Shown here: in pieces, positions 1 through 5,808 of the stretch
Position numbering within the stretch: the stretch's first letter is position 1
Layout of the letters: each line of letters opens with the position of its first letter
Assembly (NCBI GenBank): GCA_937981305.1
Contig: CALJPB010000125.1
Span: 1-5,866, forward strand
Reading direction: 5' to 3'
Length of the DNA: 5,866 bases
From: an uncultured Selenomonas sp.
GTDB taxonomy: Bacteria; Bacillota; Negativicutes; Selenomonadales; Selenomonadaceae
The notes under the pieces: model-generated
Databases searched by the model: none
What the model saw: only the letters and a program-made list of their open reading frames with translations
What the model was told of the DNA's origin: nothing
Translations under genes and position numbers: made by a program

Positions 1-1085
1 GGCAGCACTACGACTATCTGCGCGAACTGCTTACGCCGCTCGGCGTGCGCGTGGGCTTCCTCTCGGGGCGGCTCACGAAGAAGGAGCGCACGGCAGCTGC
101 GGCGGCACTTGCCGCGCATGAGATTGACATCGCCGTCGGGACACACGCGCTGATTCAGGACGGTGTATCATTCGATTCGTTGGGACTTGTGGTGACGGAC
201 GAGCAGCACCGTTTCGGTGTGGCACAGCGGGCGGCACTGGAGAAAAAGAGCAGCGTGACACCCGATGTGCTCGTTATGACGGCGACCCCGATTCCGCGCA
301 CAATGACGCTCACGGTCTACGGTGATCTCGATGTTTCGCGCATTGAGCACCTGCCGCCGGGACGGAAGCCTGTGCGGACGTTTCTGCGCGATGAGCGGGC
401 ACGCGAGAAGATCTATGCCTTTGTCCGCAAGGAGATCGAGGCGGGGCGACAGGCATACGTCGTCTGCCCTCTCATCGAGGCAAGCGAGGAGAGCAGTCTG
501 CCCTCGGTGGAGGAGGTCTATGAGGAACTGTCCCACCGCATTTTTCGCGGGATTCCCTGTGGGCTGCTCCACGGTCGCATGAAGTCTGCGGAGAAGGAGG
601 CGGTGATGGAGGGGTTCTACGCCGACCGCATCAAGCTGCTTGTCTCGACCACGGTCATCGAGGTCGGCGTGAACGTGCCGAACGCGAGCATCCTCGTTGT
701 CGAGCACGCGGAGCGGTTCGGGCTGTCTCAGCTGCATCAGCTGCGCGGACGCGTCGGGCGCGGCTCCCACGCCTCCTACTGCATCCTGATTGCGGGCAGG
801 AGCGCGGCATCTCAGCAGCGGCTGCAGGTCATCGAGCAGACGAGCGACGGCTTTCGTCTCGCGGAGGAGGATCTGCGTCTGCGCGGGCCGGGGCAGTTCT
901 TCGGCGCGATGCAGCACGGTCTCGGCGATCTCAAGATAGCGGACGTGCTCGTCGACATGGATCTCCTCCTTCTCGCGCGCCGCGCCGCTCTTGATACCGT
1001 GGACGACCCGGCAGCCCTCTCCTTCGTCCTGCCGACCCTCATGCGCCAGTACCGCGAGCGCTTCGCGCATATGCGGGAGGTCTGA
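1..1085 (+). CDS. recG: ATP-dependent DNA helicase RecG, C-terminal half (cut by left window edge)
   Basis: RecG is a cytoplasmic superfamily 2 helicase that remodels stalled replication forks and branch-migrates Holliday junctions. The reading frame is open from base 3 and shows 360 residues before the TGA at 1083-1085. This matches the C-terminal half of E. coli RecG (693 aa), so roughly 330 residues, including the wedge domain and Walker A, lie to the left. Visible motifs in order are QHY followed by PLGVRVGFLSG (3-71), the DEQH box (198-209), TATPIPRT (279-302), LLHGRMK (about 564-584), STTVIEVGV (about 645-671), QLHQLRGRVGRG (motif VI, 729-764), and the translocation region TSDGF with RLRGPGQ and MQHG. 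Motif VI and the RGPG arginine are intact, so the protein looks functional. The internal GTG/ATG codons near 45 are not starts, because homology continues upstream of them. No clear terminator follows, so some read-through into dapB is possible. Confidence 0.97.
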   Translation, partial: QHYDYLRELLTPLGVRVGFLSGRLTKKERTAAAAALAAHEIDIAVGTHALIQDGVSFDSLGLVVTDEQHRFGVAQRAALEKKSSVTPDVLVMTATPIPRTMTLTVYGDLDVSRIEHLPPGRKPVRTFLRDERAREKIYAFVRKEIEAGRQAYVVCPLIEASEESSLPSVEEVYEELSHRIFRGIPCGLLHGRMKSAEKEAVMEGFYADRIKLLVSTTVIEVGVNVPNASILVVEHAERFGLSQLHQLRGRVGRGSHASYCILIAGRSAASQQRLQVIEQTSDGFRLAEEDLRLRGPGQFFGAMQHGLGDLKIADVLVDMDLLLLARRAALDTVDDPAALSFVLPTLMRQYRERFAHMREV

Positions 1086-1107
1086 GGGGGAAATGCGCTT
1101 GTATTCC

Positions 1108-1137
1108 TTGACATACGGGGATTCTCTGGGCTAGAAT
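1108..1137 (+). promoter_or_regulatory. Sigma-A type promoter for dapB-asd
   Basis: A perfect -35 box TTGACA (1108-1113) is followed after 18 bp by TAGAAT (1132-1137), a 5/6 match to the -10 consensus. Transcription should begin near 1143-1145, leaving a leader of about 25 nt before the TTG start at 1168. The promoter lies wholly in the 82-nt gap after recG. It suggests that dapB-asd is transcribed on its own, with any recG read-through added. The leader is too short to hold a lysine riboswitch or a T-box. Confidence 0.8.
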
Positions 1138-1156
1138 AGGTCATACTGTATTTGGG

Positions 1157-1161
1157 AGGAG
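1157..1161 (+). promoter_or_regulatory. Ribosome binding site that fixes the TTG start of dapB
   Basis: AGGAG, inside the purine run GGGAGGAG, ends 6 nt before the TTG at 1168. No in-frame ATG or GTG gives a complete GxxGxxG dinucleotide-binding strand with comparable spacing, so this site decides the start. Confidence 0.85.
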
Positions 1162-1167
1162 ATTGCC

Positions 1168-1956
1168 TTGACAAAGGTTTTGGTAAATGGCGCGGCGGGT
1201 CGCATGGGACACGCGGTGCTGAAGGCTGTGATCGACGATGCAGATTTGGAACTCGTCGGTGCGGTGGATATCACAGGCGGTGCGGACGCGGGAGAACTTG
1301 CGGGAACGGCGAAGAACGGTGTTCTTGTGGAGACGGATCTCGCGGCGGCACTCGATCGGCTGCATCCCGATGTGATGATCGACTTCACGCGTCCCGATGT
1401 CGTCTATGGGAATGTCCTCACGGCACTCGCACACAAGGTCTCGCCTGTCGTCGGAACGACGGGGCTGACTGAGGAGCAGAAGGCGGCGATCAAGGCGGCG
1501 GCGGACGAGAACGACACGCCCGCATTCATCGCGCCGAACTTTGCCATCGGTGCGGTGCTGATGATGCTGATGAGCCGCATGGCGGCAAAGTATATGCCCG
1601 AGGTCGAGATCATCGAGCTCCACCACGACAACAAGCTGGACGCGCCCTCGGGGACGGCGGTGCAGACGGCGGCGATGATTGCCGAGGTGCGCGAAGCGCA
1701 CGTACAGGGACATCCCGACGAGGAGGAGAAAATCGCGGGGGCACGCGGTGCAGAGTACGAGGGAATGCGCATCCACAGCGTTCGCTTGCCGGGTTATGTC
1801 GCACACCAGGAAGTCATCTTCGGAGGCCTCGGGCAGACGCTCACGATCCGCCACGATTCGCTGAACCGCGAGTCCTTTATGCCGGGGGTCGTGCTCGCGG
1901 CGAAGAAGGTGCGCGGACTCACGTCGCTCACGGTCGGACTGGACAAGCTCTTGTAA
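1168..1956 (+). CDS. dapB: 4-hydroxy-tetrahydrodipicolinate reductase DapB
   Basis: DapB reduces 4-hydroxy-tetrahydrodipicolinate to tetrahydrodipicolinate with NAD(P)H, in the diaminopimelate/lysine pathway in the cytoplasm. The product is 262 aa, close to the family norm (E. coli 273). The N-terminal Rossmann fold carries NGAAGRMG, with glycines 8, 11 and 14, and D34 ends the second strand where the cofactor ribose binds. GTTG is at 96-99 and APNFAIG at 122-128. The signature HHDNKLDAPSGTA spans 152-164, with H152 and K156 as the expected catalytic pair and the SGT stretch as the substrate carboxylate site. The C-terminal part has the usual GHPDE-like loop and a HQEVIFGG strand. Translation starts at TTG, chosen because of the AGGAG site and because the fold begins directly after it. 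asd follows 21 nt downstream on the same strand and shares the transcript. No missing key residue is seen. Confidence 0.97.
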   Translation: MTKVLVNGAAGRMGHAVLKAVIDDADLELVGAVDITGGADAGELAGTAKNGVLVETDLAAALDRLHPDVMIDFTRPDVVYGNVLTALAHKVSPVVGTTGLTEEQKAAIKAAADENDTPAFIAPNFAIGAVLMMLMSRMAAKYMPEVEIIELHHDNKLDAPSGTAVQTAAMIAEVREAHVQGHPDEEEKIAGARGAEYEGMRIHSVRLPGYVAHQEVIFGGLGQTLTIRHDSLNRESFMPGVVLAAKKVRGLTSLTVGLDKLL

Positions 1957-1971
1957 GGGATAGTAAGGGAG
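1953..1971 (+). repeat. Tandem duplicated Shine-Dalgarno segment at the dapB/asd junction
   Basis: GTAAGGGA occurs twice in tandem, at 1953-1960 and 1963-1970, separated by TA. The first copy contains the dapB stop codon (TAA, 1954-1956). The second copy, extended to AAGGGAG (1965-1971), sits 6 nt before the asd ATG and is the working ribosome binding site. The first copy is about 18 nt from the ATG, too far for direct initiation. This looks like a small local duplication. Confidence 0.7.
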
Positions 1972-1977
1972 TACATC

Positions 1978-3009
1978 ATGAAGAAATATCGTGTTGCCAT
2001 CCTCGGCGCAACGGGTGCCGTCGGTCAGGAGTTTCTGAATCTCATCGAGGAGCGCAAGTTCCCGTTCTCGGAGCTGCGTCTGCTCGCGTCCAGCCGCTCG
2101 GCGGGCAAGAAAATTGCCTTTATGGGCAAGGAGTATACCGTACAGGAGACGACGGCCGATTCCTTTGAGGGGATCGACATTGCCCTCTTTGCGGGCGGCG
2201 CGGCAAGCAAGGAATTTGCCCCCCATGCGGTCAAGGCGGGTGCGGTCGTCATCGACAATTCGAGCGCGTTCCGCATGGATCCGGAGGTGCCGCTCGTCGT
2301 ACCCGAGGTCAATCCCGAGGCAATCAAGAAGCATAAGGGCATCATCGCCAATCCGAACTGCTCGACCATCATCATGGTGATGGGGCTGAAGCCCCTCTAC
2401 GATATTGCGAAGATCCGCCGCATCGTCGTCTCCACCTATCAGGCGGTCTCGGGCGCGGGCAAGGAGGGTATGGCGGAACTTGAGGAGCAGGTCGCGGCAC
2501 TGTCCTCGGGCAAGGACGCACAGGCGAACATCCTGCCCGTCGGCAAGCTGCCGAAGCACTATCAGATTGCGTTCAACCTCATCCCGCAGATCGATGTCTT
2601 CATGGACAACCTCTACACGAAAGAGGAGATGAAGATGATCGACGAGACAAAGAAAATCATGGAGGACGACAGCCTGCGCATCACGGCGACCACCGTGCGC
2701 GTGCCCGTTTACCGCAGCCATGCCGAGTCCGTCAACGTCGAGTTTGAGAGTGAGGTCTCGCTCGATGCGGCACGCAAGGCACTTGCAGCCTTCCCCGGCG
2801 TGATTCTGCGCGACAACCCGTCGGAGCAGGAGTACCCGATGCCGCTCTTCACCTCGGGCAAGACCGATGTCGAGATCGGCCGTCTGCGCCGCGATGAGTC
2901 GACCGACAACGCACTGAACTTCTGGATCTGCGGCGATCAGATCCGCAAGGGTGCCGCACTCAATGCGCTCCAGATCGCAGAGTACATGATCGAAAACGAA
3001 CTTGTTTGA
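1978..3009 (+). CDS. asd: Aspartate-semialdehyde dehydrogenase Asd
   Basis: Asd reduces L-aspartyl-4-phosphate to L-aspartate-4-semialdehyde with NADPH. This is the common step leading to diaminopimelate/lysine, threonine and methionine. The product is 343 aa, typical of the shorter Gram-positive-type enzymes rather than the longer E. coli form. The NADP-binding loop GATGAVG is at 10-16. The substrate arginine is probably R99 in SSAFRMD. The catalytic cysteine is C128 in NPNCST, Q155 lies in STYQAVSGAG, and the acid/base histidine is H248 in RVPVYRSHAES. All expected active-site residues are present. ATG at 1978 has AAGGGAG 6 nt upstream. It is the second gene of a dapB-asd unit and is followed within 10 nt by a strong terminator, so it is the last gene of that unit. 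dapA, often next to asd in other bacteria, is absent here. Confidence 0.97.
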   Translation: MKKYRVAILGATGAVGQEFLNLIEERKFPFSELRLLASSRSAGKKIAFMGKEYTVQETTADSFEGIDIALFAGGAASKEFAPHAVKAGAVVIDNSSAFRMDPEVPLVVPEVNPEAIKKHKGIIANPNCSTIIMVMGLKPLYDIAKIRRIVVSTYQAVSGAGKEGMAELEEQVAALSSGKDAQANILPVGKLPKHYQIAFNLIPQIDVFMDNLYTKEEMKMIDETKKIMEDDSLRITATTVRVPVYRSHAESVNVEFESEVSLDAARKALAAFPGVILRDNPSEQEYPMPLFTSGKTDVEIGRLRRDESTDNALNFWICGDQIRKGAALNALQIAEYMIENELV

Positions 3010-3017
3010 GAATATTT

Positions 3018-3057
3018 AAGGGACGTATTTCCTATCAGGAAATACGTCCCTTTTTTT
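3018..3057 (+). terminator. Rho-independent terminator of dapB-asd, between convergent asd and alr
   Basis: A perfect 15-bp inverted repeat (3018-3032 with 3038-3052) encloses a 5-nt loop (TATCA). Seven T residues follow at 3051-3057, and the hairpin begins 8 nt after the asd stop. In the opposite direction it lies about 35 nt beyond the alr stop. There the stem is followed by A/T-rich sequence without a real T run, so termination of alr is plausible but weaker. Confidence 0.93.
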
Positions 3058-3087
3058 GAAACAGCAGAGAATTTGGTTCTGTGGTCA

Positions 3088-4194
3088 TCACTCCATATAG
3101 ATGCGTGAGACGTGCTTTGATACGAGGCAGAGAACCTCGTAACTGATCGTATCCGCCAGCCGTGCCAGATCATCTGCCGTAAGCGTTTCCGAGCCAAAGA
3201 GCGTCACCACATCGCCGAGCCTCGCCTCGGGAATGTCCGTGATGTCGATCATGCACTGATCCATGCAGATACGCCCCGCAATCGGCGCAGATTTGCCGCG
3301 CACCTCCACACAGCCGCCTGCATAGGCACGGAGATAGCCGTCCGCATAGCCGACCGAGATCGTTGCAATGCGACTCTCGCGCTCTGCGATAAAATTCCGT
3401 CCGTATCCGATGGAGGTGCCGGGGGGGATGGTCTTGATGTAAACGATCCGTGCGCAGAAACGCATCGCGGGACGGAGATCAAGCAGATGCGTGACCTCGT
3501 CGGAGGGCCACAATCCGTATTGCAGAATGCCGGCTCGCACCATGTCGAAGTGTACGTCGGGCAGATCGAGGATTGCCGCAGACTCCGCAATGTGACGGAT
3601 CGGAATGTGAATGCCCGCCGCCTCGATGGACGCACACGCTTCCCGGAAACGGTGAATCTGTTCCATGGTATAAGATTTGTCCGTGATATCCGCGAGTGCA
3701 AAGTGAGAAAAGATGCCCTCGAGTTCGATGCCCGGCATCTCTGTGATGATGCGTGCAAAGTGTACGGCATCCTCGGGACGTACGCCAATGCGACCGAGCC
3801 CTGTATCCACGGCGATGTGTACCTTGACTCTTTTCCCCTGTGCGACCGCTTCTGCCGAGAGTGCCTGTACGAGATCGAGGCGGCAAACCGTCTGTGTAAG
3901 ATCGGCATCTACAATGTCAAAGGAACTGTCCGGCTTCGTCAGTCCAAGGATGAGGAGCGGAGCCGTAAATCCCGCCTCACGCAGTTTCAGTGCCTCGGAG
4001 ATCGTTGCGACCGCCAGATACTCCGCACCCGCTGCGATCGCCTTGCGTGCGACGGCAATCGCGCCGTGTCCGTAGGCATCCGCCTTGACCACGGCACAGA
4101 GCATGGCATCCTTTCGCGTATGTCTGCGAATTTCTTTGTAGTTGTGGGCAATCGCTCCGAGATCGATTTCCACCCACGCCGCACGACTGGGCAT
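3088..4194 (-). CDS. alr: Alanine racemase Alr
   Basis: Alr is a cytoplasmic PLP enzyme that interconverts L- and D-alanine and supplies D-Ala for peptidoglycan. From the ATG at 4194 it is 368 aa, normal for the family. The N-terminal barrel has the PLP lysine K37 in VVKADAYGHG. R135 in DTGLGRIG, H164 in SHFA, S205, and R220 in MVRAGI follow. The C-terminal domain supplies the catalytic tyrosine Y264 in SIGYGRN, M311 in GRICMDQ, and Y352 in ISYEV. The open frame reaches an earlier ATG at 4203 (371 aa), but there the AAAGGA site would touch the start codon, whereas from 4194 the spacing is 8 nt. Two positions depart from the Geobacillus stearothermophilus enzyme as I recall it: A128 replaces the carbamylated lysine (K129 there), and E204 replaces the Asn of the NSA motif. 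Catalytic residues are intact, so activity is expected. It has its own promoter and converges on asd. Confidence 0.96.
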   Translation of the reverse strand: MPSRAAWVEIDLGAIAHNYKEIRRHTRKDAMLCAVVKADAYGHGAIAVARKAIAAGAEYLAVATISEALKLREAGFTAPLLILGLTKPDSSFDIVDADLTQTVCRLDLVQALSAEAVAQGKRVKVHIAVDTGLGRIGVRPEDAVHFARIITEMPGIELEGIFSHFALADITDKSYTMEQIHRFREACASIEAAGIHIPIRHIAESAAILDLPDVHFDMVRAGILQYGLWPSDEVTHLLDLRPAMRFCARIVYIKTIPPGTSIGYGRNFIAERESRIATISVGYADGYLRAYAGGCVEVRGKSAPIAGRICMDQCMIDITDIPEARLGDVVTLFGSETLTADDLARLADTISYEVLCLVSKHVSRIYME

Positions 4195-4202
4195 AGGCCA
4201 CA

Positions 4203-4208
4203 TCCTTT
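4203..4208 (-). promoter_or_regulatory. Ribosome binding site that selects the downstream ATG of alr
   Basis: Read on the minus strand, AAAGGA runs from 4208 to 4203. It lies 8 nt before the ATG at 4194 and overlaps the first base of the upstream in-frame ATG at 4203. That favours the shorter 368-residue protein, which begins MPSRAAWVEID. Confidence 0.75.
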
Positions 4209-4235
4209 CGCTTCTGCTTCTGATTTAGTGGTATT

Positions 4236-4264
4236 ATTTTAGCGTATGAAGTCGATTTATGCAA
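4236..4264 (-). promoter_or_regulatory. Probable sigma-A promoter of alr
   Basis: On the minus strand, TTGCAT (4264-4259, 3/6 to the -35 consensus) is followed after exactly 17 bp by TAAAAT (4241-4236, 5/6 to the -10 consensus). The start of transcription would be near 4229, giving a leader of about 35 nt. It lies downstream of the permease terminator, so alr is probably transcribed independently of the permease. The weak -35 leaves room for regulation. Confidence 0.55.
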
Positions 4265-4280
4265 TGTATTCTTCGTTGCA
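4260..4280. promoter_or_regulatory. Operator-like inverted repeat overlapping the alr -35 box
   Basis: TGCAA (4260-4264) and TTGCA (4276-4280) form an inverted repeat with 11 nt between the arms. The half-site centres are 16 bp apart, a spacing compatible with a dimeric regulator. It covers the proposed -35 of alr. The arms are short, so chance is a real alternative. Confidence 0.25.
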
Positions 4281-4314
4281 AACGAAAACGCCCCGTCCAT
4301 GCGGATGGGGCGTT
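4280..4314 (-). terminator. Rho-independent terminator of the amino-acid permease
   Basis: On the minus strand, AACGCCCC (4314-4307) pairs with GGGGCGTT (4294-4287). An A/C mismatch and three more base pairs lie inside, closing on a 4-nt loop. The descending arm runs into TTTT, then CG and TTT. It starts 23 nt past the permease stop. No T run follows on the plus strand, so it serves the minus-strand gene. Confidence 0.85.
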
Positions 4315-4337
4315 CAATGGTCTATGATATCAGCGCA

Positions 4338-5717
4338 TTACTTTCGCTGCCAGCAGCGATGTGAAGGTGCATAGCTGCTGTAGAAGAAATACCCAATAAT
4401 CATCAGGACGATGAACGTGATGTTCGTCACGAGGGAGAGCGCCCAGATGAGATAGAGACAGACAAGCATACCGATCGGAGCAAGTACGTAGAGCATCGGG
4501 AACGTGAACGTACGCGGCAGTTCGGGGGAGTTGCGGCGAAGCGCAATCAGTCCGACGAAGACGATAAAGAATGCCGCGAGAACACCGGTATTTGCAAGCT
4601 CGACGATGTAGAGCATCGGGACGCAGCCTGCGATGAAGGCGATGATGACGGAACCGACGAGGGTAATGAAGTACGGTGTGCCGTATTTCGGATGAATATT
4701 CGCCATTGCCTTCGGGAGGAAGCCGTCACGCGACATGGCAAAGAAGACGCGTGCCTGACCGAAGATGTAGACGATGAGGGTCGTGATCATACCGAAGAGG
4801 ATGCCGACCGTAACGAGGTTTGCGAGACCCGTGTAGCCGATGAGGCGGAGACAGTAGGCAACGGGGTCTGCACGGTCGAGATCGGCGTAGTTGACTGTCG
4901 CCGTAAGGACGAATGCCACGACGGCGTAGATGCAGAGGCAGACAAAGACCGATGCAATGATGCCGATCGGGAGACTCTTCTCCGGCGTCTTGCACTCCTC
5001 GGCGGAGGTTGCAACCGTATCGAATCCCATGAAGGAGAAGAACACGACCGCTGCGCCCGTCATGATGCCCGCAGCACCGAAGGGAAGGAACGGTTCCATG
5101 TTCTTTGCAATGTCCATGTGGGGCGTCGTTACGACGACGTACCCGACAATCGCGCACAGCGTGAGCGAGATAAGGATCGCGTTGAGCCGCGAACTCTCCT
5201 TCGTGCCGTGGGCAAGAATGCCGCCAATGAGGAGGGTGATAACGACAGCGGGGAGGTTGATGATGCCGCCCTCCGGCGCCGTTGTGAGCAGTGCCTTCGG
5301 TATCTCCATCCCAAGGGATGCCATCATTCCTGAGAAGTAGGCGGAGAAACCGACGGCAACCGCACTTGCCGTAACGATGTAGCCGATGATCAGCGACCAT
5401 CCGCACAGAAACGCCATGCCCTCACCGAGGGAGGCAAACGTATAGGCGTACGCACTGCCCGCAGCAGGGATGAGCGATGCGAGCTCAGCATAGGCAAGTC
5501 CTACGAGCATACAGAGGAGACCTGCGGCAACGAAGGATAATACAATACCGGGACCTGCGTAGCGGGCGGCGCCGATACCGGTCAGAACAAACACGCCCGA
5601 ACCGATGATGCCGCCGATTCCGAGGAAGGTAAGGTCAACGGTGCTCAGCGTGCGTTTCATTCCGCTGCCTTCGCGCTGTGCACTGAAGTCCTCCAGTGTT
5701 TTCTTCGCAAAAAACAT
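4338..5717 (-). CDS. Amino-acid permease, APC superfamily (CAT/YfnA-YhdG-like)
   Basis: This is a 459-aa integral membrane transporter with about twelve hydrophobic segments, roughly at 27-48, 54-77, 99-122, 153-170, 177-196, 214-236, 251-275, 298-322, 348-366, 368-392, 405-425 and 427-447. The unwound TM1 motif GIGGIIGSGVF is at 33-43. TM6 has FFSFMGFDTVATSAEE (226-241), leading into KTPEKSLPIGI. The loop QARVFFAMSRDGFLP (321-335) and HPKYGTPY (342-349) are also characteristic. The N-terminal KKTLEDFSAQ followed by KRTLSTVDL resembles Bacillus YfnA/YhdG permeases. Substrate cannot be assigned; related proteins carry branched-chain, neutral or cationic amino acids. In TM5 the position occupied by Lys in those relatives (ILK or LIK) is Thr186. 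GGAGGT lies 6 nt before the ATG. The gene is closed by its own terminator and transcribed divergently from the gene at 5809. No promoter for it could be placed with confidence. Confidence 0.93.
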   Translation of the reverse strand: MFFAKKTLEDFSAQREGSGMKRTLSTVDLTFLGIGGIIGSGVFVLTGIGAARYAGPGIVLSFVAAGLLCMLVGLAYAELASLIPAAGSAYAYTFASLGEGMAFLCGWSLIIGYIVTASAVAVGFSAYFSGMMASLGMEIPKALLTTAPEGGIINLPAVVITLLIGGILAHGTKESSRLNAILISLTLCAIVGYVVVTTPHMDIAKNMEPFLPFGAAGIMTGAAVVFFSFMGFDTVATSAEECKTPEKSLPIGIIASVFVCLCIYAVVAFVLTATVNYADLDRADPVAYCLRLIGYTGLANLVTVGILFGMITTLIVYIFGQARVFFAMSRDGFLPKAMANIHPKYGTPYFITLVGSVIIAFIAGCVPMLYIVELANTGVLAAFFIVFVGLIALRRNSPELPRTFTFPMLYVLAPIGMLVCLYLIWALSLVTNITFIVLMIIGYFFYSSYAPSHRCWQRK

Positions 5718-5723
5718 ACAAAG

Positions 5724-5729
5724 ACCTCC
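5724..5729 (-). promoter_or_regulatory. Ribosome binding site of the permease
   Basis: GGAGGT on the minus strand (5729-5724) is 6 nt before the ATG at 5717. It confirms this start, and the frame continues into the conserved N-terminal KKTLEDFSAQ segment. Confidence 0.8.
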
Positions 5730-5758
5730 AAGCCTTTCTTTTCAGTTTTTCTAAGGAA

Positions 5759-5786
5759 TCGCCGATAAAATGAAGTCGCCGCGGCG
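5759..5786 (+). promoter_or_regulatory. Possible promoter/operator of the right-edge gene in the divergent gap
   Basis: TAAAAT (5766-5771, 5/6 to the -10 consensus) sits between two copies of TCGCCG (5759-5764 and 5776-5781). The second copy runs into the perfect 10-bp palindrome CGCCGCGGCG (5777-5786). No good -35 box is present at 16-18 bp upstream of TAAAAT, so a sigma-A promoter here would be weak or activator-dependent. The arrangement looks like an operator around a -10, but could be chance in GC-rich DNA. Confidence 0.3.
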
Positions 5787-5808
5787 CGCAAAAAAAGGAG
5801 AATGCAGC

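Noticed and set aside
168..1070. A 300-codon minus-strand open frame opposite recG
   Set aside because: The plus strand carries all the RecG helicase motifs. The antisense product has no recognisable motif and the same biased composition as other shadow frames.
1093..1134. A 13-codon ORF (ATG to TAG) between recG and dapB
   Set aside because: It overlaps the -35 and -10 boxes and so lies upstream of the dapB transcript start. Its purine-rich site is too close to the ATG, and there is no sign of a leader-peptide run of Lys codons.
1086..1167. Lysine riboswitch or T-box before dapB
   Set aside because: The gap is 82 nt with the promoter inside it, leaving about 25 nt of leader. That is too little for either structure, and no terminator hairpin is present.
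1141..2721. A 526-codon open frame on the minus strand, antisense to dapB and asd
   Set aside because: It lies opposite two clearly conserved genes. Its translation is rich in His, Arg, Asp and Leu without domain motifs, as expected for a frame mirroring GC-rich codons, and it ends inside the dapB leader with no ribosome binding site logic.
3421..3427. Seven-base G run inside alr as a possible phase-variable tract
   Set aside because: The run encodes Pro-Pro in frame just before the catalytic tyrosine loop. Seven bases is short for phase variation, and the frame is intact on both sides. At most it is a spot prone to sequencing error.
3487..4242. A 251-codon plus-strand open frame opposite alr
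   Set aside because: Alr on the minus strand accounts for the whole region with catalytic residues in place. The plus-strand frame has no family signature.
4692..5333. A 213-codon plus-strand open frame opposite the permease
   Set aside because: It is very rich in Asp, Glu and Arg, the typical complement of a hydrophobic membrane-protein gene read backwards.
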